This document shows, piece after piece, positions 20,501-26,552 of a stretch of 26,552 nucleotides of DNA. The stretch is taken from positions 1 to 26,552 of the forward strand of contig BBXU01000530.1 of assembly GCA_001598975.1 (NCBI GenBank), in the 5' to 3' direction. The position numbers and the translations under genes were made by a program. The notes under the pieces were generated by a model, which worked only from the letters and a program-made list of their open reading frames with translations, made no database searches and was not told the origin of the DNA. This DNA comes from Parachlorella kessleri. Lineage: Eukaryota > Chlorophyta > Trebouxiophyceae > Chlorellales > Chlorellaceae. The first letter of the stretch is position 1, and every line of letters starts with the position of its first letter.

Positions 20501-21023
20501 AGCAGGCATGACAAAAGCCGTCCGCCTGACTTACTGACAGGGTCCAAGAGCACCCGCCAGGTGGCCTTGTCACTGTGAAGAGGCTACGGCGCCTTCCAAA
20601 CAAGGCCTTGAATGAGTGACAAGTAGCTGGCAGGATCAAACAGGTTCTTGAGTAGACTTTCCCGGCGACCTTGGTGCAACGTAGCACCAAAATGGTCTTT
20701 GCCTTGCAGCGTGCACACCCCGAGAGCCTGCAGGGCTGACAGCCTGATCCTGCTGCTGCAAGCTTGCTCAACACCCACATCATGTGGGTGAGAAACAAGT
20801 AGGGAGGCACTGGCCTGTCCAATGGGCACAGACAGACAGTATGACATTCCTGACATTCCTTCTGACATCCCTTCCTGACACCCCACTCACACGCCTCTGC
20901 CGTCCCGCAGTCGGCCGGAGTGGTGAGAAGCTCTGCTCTCGTCGCTGGTGGATGCGTTAGCGGCATAGCCAAACCATTCTGAGGGCTTGCACACTGCCTC
21001 GTCAGATGAGCGGCACTCGAGGC
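17531..21023 (-). other. Copy B exons 14-22: linker, second RCK-like module and C-terminus
   Basis: Exons: 20891-21023, 20396-20467, 19945-20051, 19384-19512, 18962-19086, 18623-18760, 18232-18354, 17873-17986 and 17531-17689. The exon 14 linker is Ser/Asp-rich and 51 codons shorter than that of copy A. YLLPLQYSNTLLPAMDLLIC then opens the second module, followed by CGWGS, MWELLAQLDHG, HIKADPRMRHCLASAVDI, WLSQSELLRLDAEILQVQL, RTRFEDSTRLPLGVIV, LVVQDSSAFAAVGERLSYL, VLMGYYRLP and VVVNPLG. Exons 20 and 21 end at GC donors (introns 17987-18231 and 17690-17872). The last exon has FNRGDFRCKIVTMAL and ends SLYL before TAG 17531-17533. Confidence 0.87.
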
Positions 21024-24000
21024 CTGCACACATGTAGGTCAGGAAAGGCAAGCATTCCACCAACCGCCTGAGCTGTGAGGTATTTGGGGGTCGGGGTGTC
21101 GGAGCTGCAGGCAAACTGCCGCGCTGGTGGATGACGGCTTGAGATGGAGGCATAGCCTCAGGCCTCTGGAGCACTCCCATGGCAGCTAGCTGCCATTCAA
21201 GCTTACTTACCCAGCGGCAGCTCATCCAAGCTGGCAAGGCTGTAGGTATCAGGGTCCCACTTGCCTGCAGGGAGCAAGCCGATCAGCTCCCCTCAGGTTG
21301 TTCCTGACCATAAGACGGAGGGTAAATGCATATACAGCCAGGCTGGCAGGGCTCCAATGGTGGGTGTCTAAGGCAACTACTGCCAACCCTGTCAGTGCTG
21401 AGGTGACATAAAACTAGCAAGCTTCACACAAGGTTGCTGGACACAGGGGCCTTGCAAGCAGGGATTAAGCACAATTGGTGCAGCATGCTCACCCAAATCA
21501 ACAATCGGCGGGTCTTCCAGTGGGGGGTAGAGGGTGGACTCAAACGGTCCCGGCCGCATCATCATGACTTCATCACCCCGCTGCAAGAGACAGCTCCACC
21601 AAACAGCTTACTCTGCAAGCACAGCGCGTGCTGTGTGTCCAAAGCATGCCCAGTGGATGCATGGTTGCACAGCTGCAGAGGCACGGCTATGAGTATATCA
21701 GGAGGCATTTGGTAACTTTGTAAGCACCAGAAGCACTACTTGTGTGCCTCACAGAAGGCAGCAGTGTTGCAGGTCCATTTGCCTCTGAAAAGAGCTGCTG
21801 GCTAATTAGGCTTATAAGGCCCGCGTCATTCCTGGGGGCCACTTTTTTTTTTGAACTCGCTAGTGGGCCCTGGCACGTCCGCTCACCTGGACAGTTCTGT
21901 TGGGGTCAGGATTCCACTTGCAGTACTTGGTTGTACTGTTGATGAGGCCTATGACAATTGCAACTGCAAGCAGAGCCATGACACACACTTCCTCCTCATC
22001 CTGTCAGAAATCAGAAACTCATGCTGGACAGTAGCCATGGCTGACAAGCGTGTAGACCATAGAGGTAGGATCAACTCTGGGTAGTCGCAGACGACCTCGA
22101 ATGACTCATATGACAGCTGAAGTTGTGTGGCATCCAAGAAGGGAGGAAACACGCAGAAATAATGACCGCAGGAGACAAGCACTTGCATGGGAAGCGGGCG
22201 TGCAAGTCCTTGAACTTGAGCCCCTCCAGTTCCGGGTAGGCATTGATTACTCCATGGGCGTTGGAGCTGAAGTCTGTCAGCATCCGGCTGAATACCACGA
22301 TGATGGGATGCCGCAGGACGCGACCGATCCTACAAGGTGGATGTGTAGTAACATTTGTCATGACTAACCAGCGCGTTGGTGAACCTTTGCTGGCGGTACC
22401 TCCTCACGGTCCATGGACTTGCCGCTTTGTGAGCTGCCTGTGGCTTTTGGTCACGCATACCTGACATGGGTGCGCCACATGAGCCGAGGTAGAGACTTTC
22501 AATCGTGACTTTGTCAGCCACGCTGGGTGTGCAAACAGTGCAGGCAGCGAGCATGTGGGCCCAGCATGGCCTGAGGTCCTCTGTGGTACACTATACCACT
22601 AACCACTCGCGCACAGAATATGCCACATATGTTGCAACTCGACAAAGGCATGCAGCTTATGTCATGACCCTGCCTGGGGTTTTGCCTCACCTCTTGGCGC
22701 TGACGGTTGAGGTGGGCACAGGCACAACTCTGTCAGAGCAGGTGTACTGCAGAGTCCGTAGCGCATCCTCGGTGTGAGCCTGCAAAAGAGAGCCGTCGCA
22801 GCCTGATATATTTCAGTTTTCACACTCTAACTGATATTCTTTCCCTTTTCTTGAACATCAGTAGGGAGTCTTAAGTGTGCCCCACAGGTGCACACCACAG
22901 GTGTGAGACGAAGCCCAGGACAGCGAGCCAGGCCGGCTCTTGGGGCTGGAGTCGGCATCCTTGTTGGGTGCCTACGGTGCATGTGATACAAGCCGGTTCC
23001 AGCCTATCAAGCAACCCTTGTGGTGCAGAAACGAACAAGCCCCAGAGCATAAATGCCCCCAACCCCGTCATTACGGTTCACCCCTACATCTCCCCTGTTT
23101 GCATTGCCCTGCTACCTTCAACAGACTCTGAGGGTACCTCAAGATTGCTAAATGGCACCGCCACAACCCAGCACAGTGTTATGAGTCGTCCTCAAGTCCC
23201 ATGCGAGCACCACCCACCAAAGCCCTTGACGAGTTGCCATCTGTGGAGCATAAAGTCATGTGTCGCCCGCGGGTCCCATGCGAGCACCACCCACCACAAG
23301 ACCTTGACGACTCGCCATCTGTTTACCTGTACCACCACCATTGGCCCTTTGGCGCTGCCCTCGCCATACTCCGCTTCGACCATCTCATCCAGAACGACTG
23401 CAGCCCGCACGCATTGCGCATCAGAGTGCTCTGGCTTCCTGCAGCAACAGAGAGCACAAGCAACATCACCCACCAGTTGCCATGGCCATTCCTTACATTA
23501 CCGCACTGGTGCTGGCGCGCAGTCAGTGCCAGGAAGCCATCTGCACGTCAGGGGGCGCACCATAGCACGGTGGGGCAGGAACATTACCGCAGAACAGCTG
23601 CATCAGACCACCGTTGTCCCTCATGTCTCTTGCCAGCAATGCTAACCAGCACCCAGTCACCTGGGGTGCTTCCCAACAGCTGCTTTGCCGGCGCTGGTAC
23701 CTGCATGCATCCGCCCAGCTGACCTTGAGTAGTCCTCGGTAATGAGGACCGCCCTGGCCTTGGTGGCAGCCACCATGCGCAGCGACTCGGGGTCCAAGGG
23801 GCTCCCCTGGCGGAACACAAACTGCGTGCCGTGGCGGTCAGCCGCAGGAATGGCGGCCCGGAAGCGTGACTCCATCTCCAGCTTCTCGCGGTGCTGCGGA
23901 GAGACAACAAAGGGGCGCAGCTGGAACCCGCCACACTGCTGTCTGACCCCTTCCTGTCACTTGCATTTCCATCATTTAAAAGGGAAATTTAAAAAGAAAT

Positions 24001-25896
24001 ATCACGCCATGGCTACTTGGGCCTAGCTCCATGGGGCTTTCGCAGGGAGGACAGCCAGCGGCGAGACAAACAGTGGACCGGACACCAAGCGTAAGAGCAG
24101 TGTCTGTCTCTCCTCCCTCTCCCTCTCCCTCACAAGACTGACTGGCGAGTGCCAAGGCGGTGGGTGTGAGGTGCGAGGGCCTGGTATAGAGAGCAACAGG
24201 CACAGTGATAACCCTGTAGCAGGTCGCAGGACTGCCTCCTGGGCCACCTCAAGGTGAAGCACCTCATTAGGGTGTGTGTCGGCGCAAGGCGGCAACTACT
24301 TGGTGCACCAAATGCGAGAAATGACAGTGCCCGTCACTTGCCTGTGCAAGCACCACCACAGTGGTGCCCTCTTCCCGGCCCCGGTTGGCCTGGCAGACTT
24401 GGGCCAGGATGCGCTTGGCCATGCCGAGGTCTCGGGCACTCTCACACCACATCAGCACCACCATCTGCACATAAGCAGCATAGCAGCGGGGGCTTCTACA
24501 CAGTTACTTGTGGTCCCTTCCGTTGGCCACATCCAGAAAGGGTGCAAGGGTGCGATCGAGTGCCAGCAAGCGCACCTTCTGTCTTACCACTGGCTTGCTA
24601 GGGGCATCGTGCCCGTGAAGGCTTCCGTGCCACTCCCCTTCCAAGGATGCAGTGCAACGCTCATTTCGTAGTCAGCATCTGCAAAAAGAACTGGGAGGAC
24701 ACTCACATGACCCTCTTCGTAGACGGTGCTGCCTCTCTTCACGTTGGTCTCTAGCACATCCATGAACAAGTGCTCCACTAGGGTGAGCACCAGGGCAAAT
24801 GAGGCCAGCCCCACACCAGCAGAGATAACCTGCCCAGCAGGCAGCACAGCACAGCACAGCATGTGTTGGCCGCATGGGCGCCTGACATGGGAGAAGGGAG
24901 GCCCACCCAGTGCCGGCAGAGATGACCTGCTTGGCAAGCACAGCATGGCACAGCGGACAACCGCCGCTACGCCAGTTCATGCTGCATTGAGGATGACTTA
25001 TTGTTCCAGCTAAGAGCCAGACACAATTGCGTGCAGTGCCGCTTGCCATGAAACTCACCCCAAACACTTGGCTGGCAGCTCCAGCGGTCACTTCAGGCAA
25101 ATCGTTGCCAAGCACCATCACCAACACCTGTCACAGACAGGGGCTTGCCCAGGAGGGGTGAACACTATGTAGGCAGAGAGTACATTCAGGCTCTCACGAG
25201 CACTACAACTTTCATGGCCTGCCAGGGTGGCAGGTGCTTATGGCAATGAATCAACAATTAGGACTCCCGCTTGGCAGGCTGCTTGGACGTTTCGACAGTG
25301 AGGATGCCCGTCCCTGGAGACGACAAGGATCACCCTAGGCAAAGTTCATTGCAAGCTGTCTCATCTTACTGCAAACCAGCTTGCCTCATAAATGTTGGTC
25401 CACCATTGGGCTATGAGAGGAGCATCGTGCGGCGGCTGCACTACAGTGGCATCCAGCTTCTGTATCAAGCCGCCCTGCAACACCCCACACAGAGGCCTCA
25501 CTCTGAATCTCCTCGCGCAGCACCCAAGGCAGCGCCTTCACATAAGCGAATATGCACTCGCAGGTAGCCGTGGGTGTGTCACTACCTCACCGCCAAAACA
25601 CCAAGATAAGTATGCGCTGCAGAAGAAATGTCGTTCACACCTGGATAGCTGCCCCTGCCAGGAAGAAAAGCGTGTTGAACCCAAGGAAGAGCTGGAGGTC
25701 GGACCAGGTGCCCTGCAAGAAAGGTCCCACATCTTCAGATTCTGACAATATCACTAAATCAGTTTGCACTGACATAGGCTTAAACGTTCCCCACCTGGCG
25801 CCAGTTGAAGTACGAGTAGGCCCACTTCCCCAGAACCTCATCCCATCTGCGTTGCCACTGCCTGGTATGCTTCTTTGCTCGGTGCAAGTCTCCACC
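17531..25896 (-). CDS. CASTOR/POLLUX (DMI1)-type ion channel, copy B, 22 exons found, N-terminus incomplete
   Basis: This is a tandem paralogue of copy A, in the same orientation and upstream of it in transcription. The 22 exons sum to 2412 nt, an exact multiple of three, giving 803 codons plus TAG. Family signatures are FVFRQGSPL, YPELEGLKFKDL, WNPDP, RGDEVMMMRPG, LLICGWGS, HIKADPRMRHCL and VLMGYY...VVVNPLG. Exon lengths and phases match copy A at nearly every junction, so duplication came after the intron pattern was set. Five of 21 introns have GC donors. The first recognised exon (25795-25896) has a phase 0 acceptor (GTAG), so at least one more 5' exon lies at 25900 or beyond; I could not place it. 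The copy appears intact otherwise. The role, by family, is an ion channel gated through RCK-like modules; its location in this cell is unknown. Confidence 0.86.
21211..24464 (-). other. Copy B exons 6-13: first RCK-like module
   Basis: Exons: 24342-24464, 23724-23893, 23327-23438, 22691-22779, 22187-22329, 21887-21963, 21493-21580 and 21211-21264. Key motifs in order are MVVLMWCESARDLGMAKRIL, TTVVVLAQ, REKLEMESRF, FVFRQGSPLDPESLRMVAA, SDAQCVRAAVVLDEM, VLRHPIIVVFSRML, YPELEGLKFKDLHARFP, AIVIGLINSTTKY, WNPDP and RGDEVMMMRPG. GC donors close exons 6 (intron 23894-24341) and 10 (intron 21964-22186). For exon 10 the phase 1 junction is forced by the paralogous GT junction. Confidence 0.87.
23181..23321. 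repeat. Two tandem copies, 77-bp period, next to copy B exon 8 donor
   Basis: GTCCCATGCGAGCACCACCC starts at both 23196 and 23273, and similarity extends over about 64 bp in each unit. The right-hand unit ends a few bases short of the GTAAAC donor that closes exon 23327-23438, so both units lie in the intron. Confidence 0.9.
24707..25896 (-). other. Copy B exons 1-5: membrane helices and pore
   Basis: Exons: 25795-25896, 25641-25712, 25385-25474, 25059-25127 and 24707-24829. The first holds a basic, Trp-rich TRQWQRRWDEVLGKWAYSYF, aligned with RRQLRRWRASWADVW of copy A. The second is a hydrophobic helix (LFLGFNTLFFLAGAAIQ). The third and fourth make the pore-like segment (QWWTNIYE joined to VLVMVLGNDLPE), split by a GC-AG intron (25128-25384) that copy A lacks. 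The fifth is a helix (VISAGVGLASFALVLTLVEH) running on into LETNVKRGSTVYEEGH with no intron, where copy A has one. Confidence 0.85.
24898..24954 (-). repeat. Partial duplicate of copy B exon 5 start, decoy acceptor
   Basis: This segment resembles 24800-24856 at an offset of 97 bp. On the minus strand it contains GCAG followed by an open VISAGTGWASLLPC, against the genuine VISAGVGLASFALV. The copy then diverges and does not continue into the exon, so it is a fragment in the preceding intron. Confidence 0.8.
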
Positions 25897-26552
25897 CTAC
25901 AACCTGAGGGCTCGAAGGGGACGAGAATTATGTCGATGGGTTTCTTGCTCCATCCCACTGGCATGTTTGGGTGAAGGCCTGGAGCCGTCGTCACCGCTGG
26001 CAGCCGTTTGCAGGCGGTACCGAGTTGGCAAGGTCCTGCTACAACGCCAGGGACCCTTCCAACGTCTGCTCTGGGTAGTCCAAGGCACGTGAGTGTACAG
26101 GCGCCCGGGCATGCAGCCTGGGCAGTGCTGTGGGTAGACTGTGTGGTGCAAGTGCTGTAATATTTGAGGAAATCATGAAGCCAGGAATAATGTTTTGGCC
26201 TCGGGTTTGCTTGGGCTCTCCCATCGGCTCTCTCCTCTCCTAGGTCGCGCAGGGGTAGGTGCGGGAACCGAGATGAGACGAATACCCCCCAACGCCAAGA
26301 CCTGCGTTTTGGCGCCATGAATACGATTTGGATCTGCCGTCCGGTTGGACAGCCTGCAAGACCAGCGTCTCAAAAGCCGCACGTGTTCATGCAAAAAGCA
26401 CGCCTAACATTTGTTCGAACATTTTGCGTGTTGGTGACGAGGATAGAAGCAGGAGTTGTGCTTCCCAGTTAGTCGACGACGGGCACCCATAACCCGGCCC
26501 CCGTACGAACACTGCCGCCCGGTACATGAATCGGGCCAATCCCGAGCTCCAG
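25897..26552. other. Right edge: unresolved 5' part of channel copy B
   Basis: The acceptor at 25897-25898 implies more coding sequence upstream. Several minus-strand frames are open here, one of them for 227 codons (25635-26318), but no stretch resembles the N-terminus of copy A and no donor in the right phase stands out. The first exon may lie here or beyond the window. Confidence 0.5.

Noticed and set aside
20524..20572. Possible exon DKATWRVLLDPV between copy B exons 14 and 15
   Set aside because: It has plausible splice signals, but inserting it breaks the phase: exon 14 ends in phase 2 and exon 15 needs phase 2, and copy A joins the equivalents directly.
22875..23645. 256-codon open frame on the plus strand
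   Set aside because: It overlaps copy B exon 8 and the tandem repeat on the opposite strand; its sequence is repeat-like (His/Thr/Pro-rich) and no domain is seen.
25475..25640. Extra small exons with 24-27-nt introns between copy B exons 2 and 3 (for example RILILVFW)
   Set aside because: They would need introns far shorter than expected in green algae and do not keep phase. Direct joining of exons 2 and 3 is phase 0 to phase 0, as in copy A.
25713..26318. Reading the 227-codon minus-strand frame as a single first exon of channel copy B
   Set aside because: The frame that runs into exon 25641-25712 crosses the region of exon 25795-25896 in the wrong frame; the exon there aligns with copy A in another frame.

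Overview
The window looks like nuclear DNA of a green alga, most likely a chlorophycean of the Chlamydomonadales type. The genes are split into many short exons by introns with TGCAG-type acceptors and GTGAGT, GTAAGT or GTGCGT-type donors. Intergenic and intronic DNA is full of short tandem repeats, and a TGTAA motif lies just after one stop codon. Nothing bacterial, organellar or viral was recognised. The species is an inference and I cannot name it.

All four supported genes lie on the minus strand, so they read right to left, and they form two tandem pairs of paralogues. (1) Positions 9-1484 and 3545-5259 hold two papain-family (C1A) cysteine-protease homologues with signal peptides, very short propeptides and shared exon junctions. 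Each has lost different catalytic residues: the left copy has Thr in place of the nucleophilic Cys, and the right copy keeps Cys but has Asn for His and Gln for Asn. (2) Positions 5909-16779 and 17531-25896 (or beyond) hold two CASTOR/POLLUX/DMI1-type ion-channel genes. Each has a membrane and pore block followed by two RCK-like nucleotide-binding regulatory modules. I rebuilt both exon by exon from codon phase and by aligning the two copies. Copy A has 24 exons totalling 2829 nt (942 codons plus stop). Copy B has 22 exons totalling 2412 nt (803 codons plus stop), and its extreme N-terminus is unresolved.

Between the genes: 1485-3544 has no gene I can support, but it holds a 139-bp-arm inverted repeat, two adjacent palindromes and an 11-bp minisatellite. 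5260-5908, 16780-17530 and 25897-26552 are spacers or untranslated DNA. Most long open frames on the plus strand are antisense shadows of these exons.

The most unusual observations are a high share of GC-AG introns in the channel genes (7 of 44), including the two introns present in only one paralogue. Tandem duplications have also copied splice acceptors together with the start of an exon, leaving decoy exons, and there is the reciprocal active-site loss in the protease pair. Duplication is visible here at gene, exon-fragment and short-repeat scale.
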